Below are positions 1 to 8,573 of a DNA stretch of 48,279 bases, one piece after another. Every line of letters begins with the position of its first letter. Positions within the stretch are counted from its first letter, which is position 1. The notes under the pieces were generated by a model that was given only the letters and a program-made list of their open reading frames with translations, was not told where the DNA came from and did not search any database. A program made the translations under genes and the position numbers. The DNA is from Acidobacteriota bacterium (GTDB lineage Bacteria > Acidobacteriota > Terriglobia > Terriglobales > Acidobacteriaceae), in assembly GCA_021780075.1 (NCBI GenBank), contig JAJXZL010000043.1, positions 1-48,279 on the forward strand, written 5' to 3'.

Positions 1-764
1 TGACAAACGCACTCGAACTGGCCCAGGAGAAGCTCGGCAAGGAAGACGCCTATGTGCAGGCCATCGTGCAGGGCGGCGATGTGGATCGGACAGTGAATTC
101 CCTGGTGGATGGAACCAGGCTGGCAGACCCTGCCGTCCGCAAGGCTCTGCTGGACGGTGGCGAAGCAGCCGTGGCCGCATCAACCGACCCCATGATCGAG
201 GCTGCGCGGCGCGTGGACCCCATCGTACGCGAGACCAGCCGCCGCATGCGCGACACCATCTCCAGCGTGCTCACGCCGGCAGGCGAAAAGCTCGGCAAGG
301 CGCACTTCCTCGTGTATGGAAAGGATGCGTATCCCGATGCTACGTTCACTCCGCGATTGAGCTACGGCACCGTCAAGGGCTATCCCTACAACGGCACCAT
401 CGCCCCGCCCTTCACCACCTTCTACGGGCTCTATGACCGCGCGGCCAGCTTCAGTAACAAACCGCCCTTTGACCTGACGCCGAAGGAAGCAGCAGGACTG
501 GGCAAGCTGGACCTGAACACGCCGCTCGATTTCGTTTCGACAGGAGACATCATCGGCGGCAACTCCGGCTCACCCGTGGTCAACCGCGAAGGTGAGCTGG
601 TGGGCCTGATCTTCGATGGCAACATCGAGTCGCTGGCAGGTGATTTTGTCTATGACGGCGAGAAGAACCGCGCGGTTGCCGTGCACTCCGCGGGCATGAT
701 TGAGGGCCTGCGCAAACTCTACAACGCCGGCGCGCTGGCCGACGAGTTGCAAGGCGTCAAGTAG
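1..764 (+). CDS. S46 family dipeptidyl-peptidase (DPP7/DPP11 type), C-terminal part
   Basis: The gene enters from the left edge already in frame, so its start is missing; about 253 residues remain, against roughly 700 for the family. The catalytic-serine block GGNSGSPVVN followed by GELVGLIFDGN is the clearest marker and is typical of S46 serine peptidases. These are exported enzymes that remove dipeptides from the N terminus of oligopeptides in the periplasm. The other two triad residues (His, Asp) would lie in the missing N-terminal part. The motif VHSAGMIEGLRKLYNA near the end is also usual for the family. A hairpin terminator follows 20 bp after the stop. The family call is firm; DPP7 versus DPP11 specificity cannot be decided from this fragment. 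Confidence 0.93.
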   Translation, partial: TNALELAQEKLGKEDAYVQAIVQGGDVDRTVNSLVDGTRLADPAVRKALLDGGEAAVAASTDPMIEAARRVDPIVRETSRRMRDTISSVLTPAGEKLGKAHFLVYGKDAYPDATFTPRLSYGTVKGYPYNGTIAPPFTTFYGLYDRAASFSNKPPFDLTPKEAAGLGKLDLNTPLDFVSTGDIIGGNSGSPVVNREGELVGLIFDGNIESLAGDFVYDGEKNRAVAVHSAGMIEGLRKLYNAGALADELQGVK

Positions 765-783
765 CTTCACTGGACGCAGGAAG

Positions 784-818
784 AACCGGGAAAGTCCGCG
801 CGGCTTTTCCGGTTTTTC
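784..818 (+). terminator. Rho-independent terminator after the S46 peptidase gene
   Basis: An 11-bp stem (784-794 with 804-814, one G-T wobble) encloses a 9-nt loop and runs into five T residues at 813-817. It lies just after the peptidase stop, between two convergent genes, and is oriented to end plus-strand transcription. Confidence 0.8.
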
Positions 819-874
819 ATTGCGCGTTTTCTGCCACCGTGCGGCATCTGCGCAAAGTGCAAACGAGAAATGCA

Positions 875-2035
875 TCAGCTTTCTGCCGGTTTTTCCGTGG
901 CAGCTTGCCGCTGTCCACCCATTGCCGGCAGCGCAAAAGCCATCAGCAACAAGGCTGCGGGAATCACAAGCATGCCCACGCGCAGGCTGCCGGTATGGGT
1001 TGAGATCCATCCGGCGACCCAAGGCAGAACCGATCCGCCAAACCCGGCTGTAGCCAGCACCCACCGCGAGTCAGAAGTACGGCGAACACAGGCAAAAGTG
1101 CCGGCAATAATCAATGGATAGATGGGAGCAAGCGCCAATCCGAGCAGGAACATGGCAATGGTACCCCCGGCAAAACTAGGAAATACGGCCAGAAGCAATG
1201 CACCGGTCAGCGCCACGGCCAGAGCAACGCGAAAAACACGCGCCGGGTCAGCGCGTAACATCACCGCCGATGAAAGGCCTCGTGACGCGAGAAACCCAAA
1301 CCAGTAGAGCGCAGCAGCAGCAGCAGCCAACACAACTCCGCTACCGTTCAACCGCAGCGCATAGGTTGAAAGCCAAACGGTAGCTGTGTTCTCAATGCCT
1401 ACCTGAAGAAACGCGGCCAGAGCAAAAACGACAATGAAGCGAAGATTCGTGAAGCTGTCTTTTTCGCGGGGAACGCGCGCGACTTCAGGAGCATCTTCAA
1501 TCATCATCCAGCAGGCCAGCGCGGCAACAGCGGCCGCCACAGCCAGCACCATATAGGCCGCGCGATAGCTGTGATGCACCAGCACCTGCGCGGCCAGCAG
1601 CGGCGCTGCCAGTGCACCGGCGCTCCAACTGAAGTTAAGAAACGTAAGGATGGGAGCGCACCGCTCAGGAAAGTTGCGGCCCGCAAACAGGCTAATGGCC
1701 GACATGGGAAGACCCACGCTGATACCGAGAAGGAGGAAGAGCAGCGGCAGAAGCGGACGGCCGGTCGCCGCAATTCCCAAACAGCAGGCCACCACTCCGA
1801 TGAATCCAACCACCATGGTGCGAGCATAGTTGCCGCGGCAAAAGAGCGCGCCCAGAGACGTTCCCCCAAAGTAGAGCAGGAACATCAGGCCCGACTGATT
1901 GTCATTCAGATGAAAGGACGACGCCAGCGAAGGTAGCAAGGGCCCGCCAATAGCTTGAATCACTCCTGTGAGCGCAAAGGCGGGGTGCAACACAGTCAAC
2001 GTTTGCCGTGTGGAATGCCTGTCTCCTGGCTGCAT
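875..2035 (-). CDS. MFS transporter, FucP-like sugar permease type
   Basis: A 386-residue, strongly hydrophobic protein with about 12 predicted membrane helices and a central hydrophilic break around residues 180-200 (EDAPEVARVPREKDS). The pattern is that of the major facilitator superfamily. The acidic residue after the first helix region (SFHLNDNQSGLMFLLYFGG) and the position next to a LacI regulator suggest a sugar permease; this is inference. The start ATG is five bases after the LacI stop, with a GGAG nine bases upstream, so the two genes are surely co-transcribed. No sugar-degrading enzyme is adjacent, so the substrate cannot be named. Confidence 0.88.
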   Translation of the reverse strand: MQPGDRHSTRQTLTVLHPAFALTGVIQAIGGPLLPSLASSFHLNDNQSGLMFLLYFGGTSLGALFCRGNYARTMVVGFIGVVACCLGIAATGRPLLPLLFLLLGISVGLPMSAISLFAGRNFPERCAPILTFLNFSWSAGALAAPLLAAQVLVHHSYRAAYMVLAVAAAVAALACWMMIEDAPEVARVPREKDSFTNLRFIVVFALAAFLQVGIENTATVWLSTYALRLNGSGVVLAAAAAALYWFGFLASRGLSSAVMLRADPARVFRVALAVALTGALLLAVFPSFAGGTIAMFLLGLALAPIYPLIIAGTFACVRRTSDSRWVLATAGFGGSVLPWVAGWISTHTGSLRVGMLVIPAALLLMAFALPAMGGQRQAATEKPAES

Positions 2036-2040
2036 CGGGC

Positions 2041-3111
2041 TTAGCTCCGCTTTCCGCGGGCACGGTGCAGACGGGGTGGACAGGTAGACTCGCGGATCAC
2101 CAGTTCAGGATGGATCGGCACCACATCGGAGAACGTCGCCTGCCCGCGAATCCTCTGCAAAAGAATGCGCGCCGCCACCTTGCCCATTTGGATAAGCGGC
2201 TGGCGAATCGTGGTCAGACTTGGGTTGTAGAAGGCCGCGCTTTGAATATCGTCGAAGCCCACGACGGAGATGTCTGTTGGCACTCTCAGCCCATGGTCCA
2301 TGAAGGCTCGAATCGCTCCAATGGCGGAAATATCGTTGTAGCAAACAAGCGCAGTGAACTCGACTCCCCGGTGCAGCAGTTCATTGGCCGGCACGTATCC
2401 CAGTTCGGGCGTGGATATCGGCAGTTGCAGTTGCACGGTCAACTCGGGCAAAACAGAGAGCTTCAACTCCCGCGCGACCGCCATCAGGCAATCCCAGCGT
2501 TCGTCGGCATCGGAGCTATGGCTGCCTCCGCGCATAAAGGCGACCTTGCGGTGCCCCAGTTGGTAAAGGTGACGCAATGCCAATTCAGCCGCACGCCGCT
2601 GGTCCAGCACCACGTTGGTGACGCCCTCAATCTTGCGGTGTCCGGCCACAGCCACTACGGGCAGGTTCAGGCTCTTTTCCAGCGTCGTGTCAATCAGGAT
2701 GAACCCCTCAACCGAGCGGTCCATCAGCAGGCGCGGATATTCCTCAATGAGATCAGGCTTGCGGCGATGGCTCACAGTCAGGTAGAAATAGCCCTCTTCG
2801 ATCAGGAACTCCTCCACGCCGGACAGCACCTGGATGGCGTAGTGGTCGCTCAGCTCCGGCACCAGAACACCTACGGTAAATGTCTGCCGCTTGCGCAGCG
2901 ACCGCGCGTAAAAGCTGGGCCGGTAGTCGAATTTTGCCGCCGCCTCGGTGACCCGATCCCGCGTCTCCTGCGGAATGGACCGCACACCCGGAGCATTATT
3001 CAGTACCAGCGAAATCGTCGCTGGCGACAGGTTCAGGTATTCTCCCAGCGTACGCAGGCTGATGGGCTGCCCAGACGGCGGAACTGCGCCTTGTTTCGTT
3101 CGCTTTGCCAT
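2041..3111 (-). CDS. LacI family transcriptional regulator
   Basis: The N-terminal helix-turn-helix and hinge read ISLRTLGEYLNLSPATISLVLNN, then VTEAAAKFDYRPSFYARSLR, which is the standard LacI DNA-binding layout. A periplasmic-binding-protein-like sensor domain follows, ending with VVGFDDIQSAAFYNPSLTTIRQP. I place the start at the ATG at 3111 (MAKRTKQG; 356 aa) because an AGGAG lies just upstream. A longer reading from 3171 adds 20 unconserved residues. The gene precedes and is co-transcribed with the MFS transporter, so it probably controls that transporter in response to a sugar or sugar derivative. The effector is unknown. Confidence 0.92.
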   Translation of the reverse strand: MAKRTKQGAVPPSGQPISLRTLGEYLNLSPATISLVLNNAPGVRSIPQETRDRVTEAAAKFDYRPSFYARSLRKRQTFTVGVLVPELSDHYAIQVLSGVEEFLIEEGYFYLTVSHRRKPDLIEEYPRLLMDRSVEGFILIDTTLEKSLNLPVVAVAGHRKIEGVTNVVLDQRRAAELALRHLYQLGHRKVAFMRGGSHSSDADERWDCLMAVARELKLSVLPELTVQLQLPISTPELGYVPANELLHRGVEFTALVCYNDISAIGAIRAFMDHGLRVPTDISVVGFDDIQSAAFYNPSLTTIRQPLIQMGKVAARILLQRIRGQATFSDVVPIHPELVIRESTCPPRLHRARGKRS

Positions 3112-3246
3112 GCACTCCTGTTGTAACACTCCGGACGCCTTATGCACCCTGTTTTCAGCCGCTTTGAGCAAAATCCAAGCTGGCCTGCAACATAGTCAAC
3201 GCAGAAATTACTGTAAACTGGGAAACAGGTGACCTTTCCCCGCAGC

Positions 3247-3336
3247 GGAGGGATGGGTGAGCGGTTGATACCGGCGGTCTTGAAAACCGTTGTGCCTGAA
3301 AGGGTACCGGGGGTTCGAATCCCTCTCCCTCCGCCA
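3247..3336 (+). tRNA. tRNA-Ser (anticodon UGA)
   Basis: A full cloverleaf is visible: acceptor arm 3247-3253 paired with 3326-3332, discriminator G at 3333, encoded CCA at 3334-3336, anticodon loop CTTGAAA with anticodon TGA at 3281-3283, T loop TTCGAAT, and a long extra arm between anticodon and T arms. The long variable arm is the mark of a class II tRNA such as serine. A TAAACT sequence at 3214-3219 may be its -10 box. The gene reads away from the LacI regulator. Confidence 0.96.
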
Positions 3337-3475
3337 TTTAGTTGTTTTATAGAGTCCAGAAGCCTCCACGAAAACACTACAACAAGGCATCTATGGTCTT
3401 TTCCTGTCCAAGGCTGCATCAGCAGCAAGCGCCGGCGTTTGTAGCATGCGCAAAATCAGCCTCGCCGACTGTCTC

Positions 3476-4675
3476 CTAAACTCGTTCCATGGCCAGCGCA
3501 ATTCCCTGGCCCACTCCGATGCACATGGTTGCGAGTGCACGCGCGCCGCCAAACTTTTCCAGCTGATGCGCTGCAGTCAGAGCCAGCCTGGCGCCGCTCA
3601 TACCCAGCGGATGCCCCAGCGCAATTGCTCCGCCTGTCGCGTTCACGTGCTCCGCGTCCTCAGGCAGTCCCAGTTGCCGCAGACAAGCAAGGGCCTGGCT
3701 GGCGAAGGCTTCATTCAGTTGAATCCAGTCAAAGTCTTCGATGGCGAGGTTGAGCCGGGCAAGCAGCCTTTGCGTCGCAGGCACAGGCCCAATGCCCATG
3801 ATGCGCGGCGGAACACCTGCCGTAGCCATGCCAAGTATGCGCGCGCGTGGCCTAAGCCCGTGCAGTTTTACCGCTTGATCTGACGCAAGAATCAAGGCCG
3901 CGGCTCCATCGTTGATACCCGATGCGTTGCCTGCGGTTACTGTTCCCCCGGGCTGAAGAGGCTTGAGTTTTGCAAGTGCCTCCGGCGTCGTATCCGGGCG
4001 AGGATGCTCGTCTCTCGATACTGTAAGTGTGGTTTTAGGCCCGCGCACTTCGACGGCAACAATCTCCTCTGCATAAAATCCGTCTGCCACAGCCTTCGCC
4101 GTGCGCATCTGGCTGCGATAGGCAAATGCATCCTGCGCTTCGCGCTCGACAGCGAAATCTCTTGCTACGTTGTCGCCCGTTTCCGGCATCGTGTCCACGC
4201 CGTAACGCGCCCTCATTTGTGGATTGACAAATCGCCAGCCGATTGTCGTGTCAACCAGTTCCGCGCTGCGCTGAAATGCCGACTCAGCCTTGCCCATCAC
4301 GAACGGGGCGCGCGACATGGACTCAACACCGCCCGCTACAGCAAAGTCGATCTCGCCGGAAGCAATGGCGCGCGCTGCTGTACCCACTGCATCCAGCCCG
4401 GAACCGCACAACCGGTTCACCGTCACGCCGGGAATCGAATCGGGCAAACCGGCAAGCAGCAATGCCATGCGCGCTACGTTGCGGTTATCCTCGCCAGCCT
4501 GATTGGCGCAGCCAAGAATCACTTCGTCGAGCCTCGCCCAGTCCACATGCGGATTGCGCGCAATGAGCGCCTGAATCGGCGCAGCAGCCAGATCGTCTGC
4601 ACGCACGCTCGCCAGCGCACCCCCATAACGTCCGATCGGCGTACGCACCGCATCACAAAGAAAGACGTGGTTCAT
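3476..4675 (-). CDS. pcaF: Thiolase, 3-oxoadipyl-CoA thiolase type
   Basis: A 399-residue thiolase, the usual full length. All catalytic elements are present: the nucleophile Cys90 in [10 protein letters not shown], His355 in [10 protein letters not shown], and Cys385 in CIGVGQG. The opening [22 protein letters not shown] resembles PcaF/PaaE-type enzymes, which cleave 3-oxoadipyl-CoA to succinyl-CoA and acetyl-CoA. Its ATG overlaps the stop of the CoA-transferase B gene by 4 nt (ATGA), which suggests translational coupling. The CoA-transferase and divergent IclR neighbours strengthen the beta-ketoadipate assignment. A general acetyl-CoA acetyltransferase remains possible on sequence alone. 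Confidence 0.88.
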   Translation of the reverse strand: MNHVFLCDAVRTPIGRYGGALASVRADDLAAAPIQALIARNPHVDWARLDEVILGCANQAGEDNRNVARMALLLAGLPDSIPGVTVNRLCGSGLDAVGTAARAIASGEIDFAVAGGVESMSRAPFVMGKAESAFQRSAELVDTTIGWRFVNPQMRARYGVDTMPETGDNVARDFAVEREAQDAFAYRSQMRTAKAVADGFYAEEIVAVEVRGPKTTLTVSRDEHPRPDTTPEALAKLKPLQPGGTVTAGNASGINDGAAALILASDQAVKLHGLRPRARILGMATAGVPPRIMGIGPVPATQRLLARLNLAIEDFDWIQLNEAFASQALACLRQLGLPEDAEHVNATGGAIALGHPLGMSGARLALTAAHQLEKFGGARALATMCIGVGQGIALAMERV

Positions 4676-5460
4676 GCGTCTCTCCCTACCACGCCGTGCG
4701 CCGCCGCGGTTCGTGCATGCAGGTCACGCAGAGCTTCGAGTTCGCCCGCTTCCGGAGGAACAGTCTCGCTGCAATCCGGGCTGAAGCGAACATCCCAGCC
4801 GGTATTGAGTCGAATCTGTTCGCGCGATGTGCCAGGATGAATCGCGGTCACCGTAAGCTCGCGGGATTCCGGATCGGGCCGCAGAATGCAGAGATCGGTG
4901 ATGACCGCCACCGGACCGCGACCACCGATGCCTGCTCGCTCGCGCGCATCGCCCCCGGTAAGAAAGCCAGCCGACGTGATGAAATCGAGTTGGTTCACAA
5001 AGCTTCGACGCGACTGCTTGACGATAATCAGCACTTCCTTGGCCGCAGTGCTGATCTCTGGCGCGCCCCCCGCGCCTGGCAAGCGCACCTTGGGCCTGCA
5101 ATAATCGCCGATAACAGTCGTGTTGATATTGGCGTATCGATCAAGCTGAGCCGCGCCCAGAAAGCCGACATCTACGCGCCCACCTTGCAGCCAGTAGCGA
5201 AAAATCTCCGGCGTCGATACGACTGTGTCCGCGGTCTCCGCAAGGTTGCCGTCGCCGATTGAAAGCGGAAGCACAGATGGCTTGGCACCGATCGGGCCGG
5301 ATTCATAAATCAGCACTGCGTCTGGGGCATGAAGCAGGCGCGCAAGGTTTGCGGCTGTCGAAGGAAGTCCGATGCCAACAAAGCAGACTGCGCCATCGCG
5401 CAGCATGCGCGCCGCGGAAACAGTCATGATTTCATCGCTCGAGTAACTTCCCGCCATCAT
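4672..5460 (-). CDS. CoA-transferase subunit B (3-oxoadipate CoA-transferase, CatJ/GctB-like)
   Basis: The 262-residue protein has the class I CoA-transferase beta-subunit active-site motif VLIYESGPIGAKP, with Glu53 as the expected covalent carboxylate; this matches the position known for glutaconate CoA-transferase (GctB). Its length fits the GctB/CatJ branch better than the shorter PcaJ branch (about 213 aa). With subunit A it should activate 3-oxoadipate using succinyl-CoA, feeding the thiolase encoded next. It overlaps both neighbours by 4 nt (4672-4675 and 5457-5460). Substrate assignment rests on the thiolase and regulator context; another dicarboxylate such as glutaconate is possible. 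Confidence 0.85.
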   Translation of the reverse strand: MMAGSYSSDEIMTVSAARMLRDGAVCFVGIGLPSTAANLARLLHAPDAVLIYESGPIGAKPSVLPLSIGDGNLAETADTVVSTPEIFRYWLQGGRVDVGFLGAAQLDRYANINTTVIGDYCRPKVRLPGAGGAPEISTAAKEVLIIVKQSRRSFVNQLDFITSAGFLTGGDARERAGIGGRGPVAVITDLCILRPDPESRELTVTAIHPGTSREQIRLNTGWDVRFSPDCSETVPPEAGELEALRDLHARTAAAHGVVGRDA

Positions 5461-6323
5461 CGCAGCGCCCCCTTTTCGCGCCAGATCTCTTGCACGCGTT
5501 GATACTCAGCAAAGTTGGCGGTCTCAAGAACACTTTGCTTCAGCCATGCGCTAAATTGCTCGCGGCTTCTTGAGACCGCGTCCCACTGCCGATAGAACGC
5601 ATTGTCGCGCTCATAATATCCATGCGCATACGAGGGAGCAGCGCCACCGGGCACCACGCACACTGCATCAACCACCCAGCCCGGCAGGATGCACGCATTG
5701 GGTGGCGCATCGAGCGACTCCACCCGCTCCTCGACTGTGACAATCGAGCGTTTGGCCGCAAGCACCGCCTCCTTTTGTACGCCCAGGATGCCCCACAGCA
5801 GCACATTCCCTTTGCGGTCAGCCTTCTGTGCATGGATAACGGTGACATCGGGCTTTACCGATGGAGTGGCGGCAAGTCGCTCGCCAGTAAACGGGCAAGT
5901 CACAGAGCGAATGTGCGGGCTCACCTGCTCGTAACTGGAACCCGTATAGGCGCGCAGCACTGCAAAGGGAAGGTTTGCCGCACCGGCAACATAGGCATTT
6001 GCCAGATCGCTGTGGCTGCGCTCCTCAATCGAGAGTGGCACGGGCCAGTCATTCTCGACGGCATCACGAAATCTGTGCAGCGACCCGACTCCGGGATTGC
6101 CGCCCCACGAAAACGTGAGCCGCGCGGCACATCCGGCGCCGATCAGTTGGTCGTAGATCAGGTCCGGTGTCATGCGCACCAGGGACAGGTTGCGCCTTCC
6201 CTGACGAATGATTTCATGGCCCGCCGCGAATGGGATCAGGTGTGTGAAGCCTTCGAGGGCAACAAAATCGCCATCGTGGACGTGCGCCGCTACTGCTTCG
6301 GAAAGTGAGACCCATTGAGCCAT
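5457..6323 (-). CDS. CoA-transferase subunit A (3-oxoadipate CoA-transferase, CatI/GctA-like)
   Basis: A 288-residue class I CoA-transferase alpha subunit, recognised by the N-terminal HDGDFVALEGFTHLIPFAAGHEIIRQG and the TFSWGGNPGVGSLHRFRDA block. It carries no catalytic Glu; that residue is on subunit B. It is the first gene of the three-gene operon. A good promoter (TTGTAC, 17 bp, GATAAT on the minus strand, 6356-6384) lies upstream, with a palindrome touching the -35 box. Length fits GctA/CatI rather than PcaI (about 230 aa). Confidence 0.85.
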   Translation of the reverse strand: MAQWVSLSEAVAAHVHDGDFVALEGFTHLIPFAAGHEIIRQGRRNLSLVRMTPDLIYDQLIGAGCAARLTFSWGGNPGVGSLHRFRDAVENDWPVPLSIEERSHSDLANAYVAGAANLPFAVLRAYTGSSYEQVSPHIRSVTCPFTGERLAATPSVKPDVTVIHAQKADRKGNVLLWGILGVQKEAVLAAKRSIVTVEERVESLDAPPNACILPGWVVDAVCVVPGGAAPSYAHGYYERDNAFYRQWDAVSRSREQFSAWLKQSVLETANFAEYQRVQEIWREKGALR

Positions 6324-6355
6324 GAAAGAGCGCCGGAGATGAGAGGCTGCGAATC

Positions 6356-6384
6356 ATTATCTACAAATGGCCAATAATGTACAA
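6356..6384 (-). promoter_or_regulatory. Sigma-70-type promoter of the CoA-transferase/thiolase operon
   Basis: Read on the minus strand, TTGTAC (6379-6384) and GATAAT (6356-6361) are separated by exactly 17 bp. This puts transcription start near 6349, about 25 bp before the start codon of subunit A. Confidence 0.65.
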
Positions 6385-6385
6385 C

Positions 6386-6404
6386 ATGTGCGATAATCGC
6401 ACAT
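6386..6404. promoter_or_regulatory. 19-bp palindromic operator for the IclR regulator (PcaR/PobR-like site)
   Basis: ATGTGCGATAATCGCACAT has perfect 9-bp arms around one central base. It lies between the divergent IclR gene and the CoA-transferase operon, one base upstream of the operon's -35 box and centred near -46. That position suits an activator. From memory, it closely resembles the Pseudomonas PcaR site (core CGATAATCGCAC). Confidence 0.75.
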
Positions 6405-6422
6405 CACTGGAGACATATCCTG

Positions 6423-7244
6423 ATGCGCAAGGCAGTTCATCCAGACCAGATGCAGTCGCGGCAGACGGCGTCCACCCTGGAACACCATGCAGGGAATCCG
6501 AACTTCGTCCTCTCGCTCGCGCGAGGGCTGCGCGTCATCGAAAGTTTTGAGGGGCACACCGAAGGCAGAAGCAACGGGGAGATCGCGCAGGCTACTGGAT
6601 TGTCGCGCGCCGCAGTGAGAAGACTGCTATTGACGCTGGAGATGCTGGGCTATGTGGAAAGTTCGCGCCGCGATTATCGCCTGAAGACCCGCGTGCTCAA
6701 GCTTGGTCTGTCCTATCTGTCCTCGACCTCGGTCGTTACCGCTGCTCAGCCCATTTTGGAGCGGATCACGGAGGTCCTGGGCGAATCTGCCTCCATGAGC
6801 ATGCTTGATGGAGATCAAATCGTGTATGTAGCCCGCTCCTCTGCCAGCCGCATCCTGTCAGTCGGCCTGTCGGTTGGCAGCAGATTGCCCGCATACTGCA
6901 CTTCCATGGGCCGTGTGCTGCTTGCTTCGCTGCCGGATGCCGAGCTCGATGAGTACCTGCATCGGCTCAAGCCAAAGGCGTTTACAACGAAGACCGTGGT
7001 CGATCCGCGCCAACTGCGTAAGGCCATTCTGCGGGTACGGAAGGATGGGTACGCTCTTGTCAGTGGAGAGTTGGAAGACGGATTACGTGCCATTGCAGTC
7101 CCCGTGCGCACTCGACAAAATCGTGTGACCGCCGCCATCAACATAGGCGCTCATGCACTGCGCATTGACCAGAAACAAATGCTCCGCAGATGTCTGCCCG
7201 TTCTGCTGAAAAGTGCCGCCGCACTATCCGACCTTCTTCTCTGA
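6423..7244 (+). CDS. IclR family regulator, PcaR/PcaU/PobR type
   Basis: A 273-residue protein with an N-terminal winged helix (FVLSLARGLRVIESF, then SNGEIAQATGLSRAAVRRLLLTLEMLGYV, about residues 30-80) and a C-terminal IclR effector domain with SVGLSVGSRLPAYCTSMGRVLLA. The phrase LARGLRVIESF with the RAAVRRLLLTL helix is characteristic of the beta-ketoadipate regulators PcaR, PcaU and PobR. It is divergent from the CoA-transferase/thiolase operon with a shared palindrome in the 99-bp gap. It probably activates that operon in response to a pathway intermediate and controls itself. The ATG at 6423 has a GGAG about ten bases upstream; an internal Met at residue 10 is an alternative. Confidence 0.9.
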   Translation: MRKAVHPDQMQSRQTASTLEHHAGNPNFVLSLARGLRVIESFEGHTEGRSNGEIAQATGLSRAAVRRLLLTLEMLGYVESSRRDYRLKTRVLKLGLSYLSSTSVVTAAQPILERITEVLGESASMSMLDGDQIVYVARSSASRILSVGLSVGSRLPAYCTSMGRVLLASLPDAELDEYLHRLKPKAFTTKTVVDPRQLRKAILRVRKDGYALVSGELEDGLRAIAVPVRTRQNRVTAAINIGAHALRIDQKQMLRRCLPVLLKSAAALSDLLL

Positions 7245-7349
7245 CCTCTCATTCGATGCTCCTGAGAGCTAGGCCAGGAACGTCAGGTTTGCGCGGCGGG
7301 ATCGCTGCGCGCATAACTTGCAGACCATGCTAGACTTTCTGTTGATGTA

Positions 7350-7367
7350 CCGCGCGCAAGCGCGCGG
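7350..7367. repeat. GC-rich 8-bp inverted repeat upstream of rfbB
   Basis: CCGCGCGCAAGCGCGCGG can form a tight hairpin about 120 bp before the rfbB start. No T run follows on either strand, so it is not a standard terminator. A TAGACT at 7331-7336 just upstream resembles the -10 boxes elsewhere in the window, so this may be a leader hairpin. The rest of the 240-bp gap (7245-7484) shows nothing else I can name. Confidence 0.45.
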
Positions 7368-7484
7368 AAAACACGTAAACTGTACAGCCGACTGAGTACA
7401 CGATAGCCACGCATCGAACATGGCTACGATCAAACAAGTTACAGAACTTTTGCTAAGTCGCGCAGCCTGAGGAACACCGCAATC

Positions 7485-8573
7485 ATGAAGAACGCAAACC
7501 ACGCCATACTCGTTACCGGCGGTGCAGGATTTATCGGCTCGAACTTTGTGTTGCACTGGCTCAGGCGGAGGCAGGGCGCACTCGTCAATCTCGATCTGCT
7601 TACTTACGCGGGCAATCCCGGGAACTTGGCGTCGCTGCATGGCGACTCAAGGTATATACCCCTTCGCGGCGATATATGCGACGCGGAACTGGTCGCATCC
7701 ATCCTGCGGGAACACAGGCCCGCGCTCATCGTGCATTTCGCGGCTGAGAGTCACGTAGACCGCTCCATTGCGGATCCCGGCGCTTTCATACACACCAACG
7801 TGCAGGGAACATTCACGCTGCTGGAGCAGGCTCGCCGCTATTGGTCCGAGCTGAACGAGGATGAGCGGAAGGCCTTCCGCTTTCTCCATGTGTCCACCGA
7901 CGAAGTCTATGGTACGCTCGCCCCGGATGATCCGGCGTTTTCTGAAACCACACCCTACGCGCCCAATAGCCCGTACGCCGCGTCCAAGGCTGCCTCTGAT
8001 CACTTGGTCCGGGCGTACCATCACACCTACGGTCTCCCGGTGCTCACGACCAACTGCTCCAATAACTACGGGCCGTTTCAGTTTCCCGAGAAACTGATTC
8101 CGCTGATGATTTTGAATGCCCTCGAGGGCAAGCCACTGCCCGTCTATGGAGACGGAAGCAACGTGCGCGACTGGCTCTATGTGGATGATCACTGCGCGGC
8201 GATCTGCGCCGTGCTTGACCAGGGCCGCGTGGGTGAGACCTACAATATTGGCGGGAATAGCGAGCGAAAGAACCTGGATGTGGTGAGAACCATCTGCGAT
8301 TTAGTCGACGAATTTCGCCCGGACGCAGCGATAGGCCCCCGCGACAGACTGATTAAGTTCGTGACAGACCGTCCCGGGCATGACCTGCGTTACGCCATCG
8401 ATGCTTCAAAGATCACCCGTGAACTTGGCTGGCGACCTTCATTGCAGTTTGAGGCCGGCCTGCGCGAGACGGTCTCCTGGTATCTGGAGAACAGCGCATG
8501 GATTGAAAGCGTTCGGACGGGCGCTTACAGAGATTGGATACGGCAGAATTACGAGGAGAGGGTTCCACGATGA
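7485..8573 (+). CDS. rfbB: dTDP-glucose 4,6-dehydratase
   Basis: A 362-residue extended short-chain dehydrogenase. The NAD-binding motif [10 protein letters not shown] is at residues 11-20. The active-site STDEVYG contains the catalytic Asp139-Glu140 pair expected of RmlB, and YAASK supplies Tyr164 and Lys168. The enzyme converts dTDP-glucose to dTDP-4-keto-6-deoxyglucose, the second step of dTDP-L-rhamnose synthesis, in the cytoplasm. It is the first of four genes in order B-A-C-D, each overlapping the next by 4 nt. Length and motifs are fully standard. Confidence 0.97.
   Translation: MKNANHAILVTGGAGFIGSNFVLHWLRRRQGALVNLDLLTYAGNPGNLASLHGDSRYIPLRGDICDAELVASILREHRPALIVHFAAESHVDRSIADPGAFIHTNVQGTFTLLEQARRYWSELNEDERKAFRFLHVSTDEVYGTLAPDDPAFSETTPYAPNSPYAASKAASDHLVRAYHHTYGLPVLTTNCSNNYGPFQFPEKLIPLMILNALEGKPLPVYGDGSNVRDWLYVDDHCAAICAVLDQGRVGETYNIGGNSERKNLDVVRTICDLVDEFRPDAAIGPRDRLIKFVTDRPGHDLRYAIDASKITRELGWRPSLQFEAGLRETVSWYLENSAWIESVRTGAYRDWIRQNYEERVPR

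Noticed and set aside
2008..3126. A 372-codon plus-strand frame opposite the LacI gene
   Set aside because: It is the antisense shadow of a well-recognised LacI regulator and has no domain signature.
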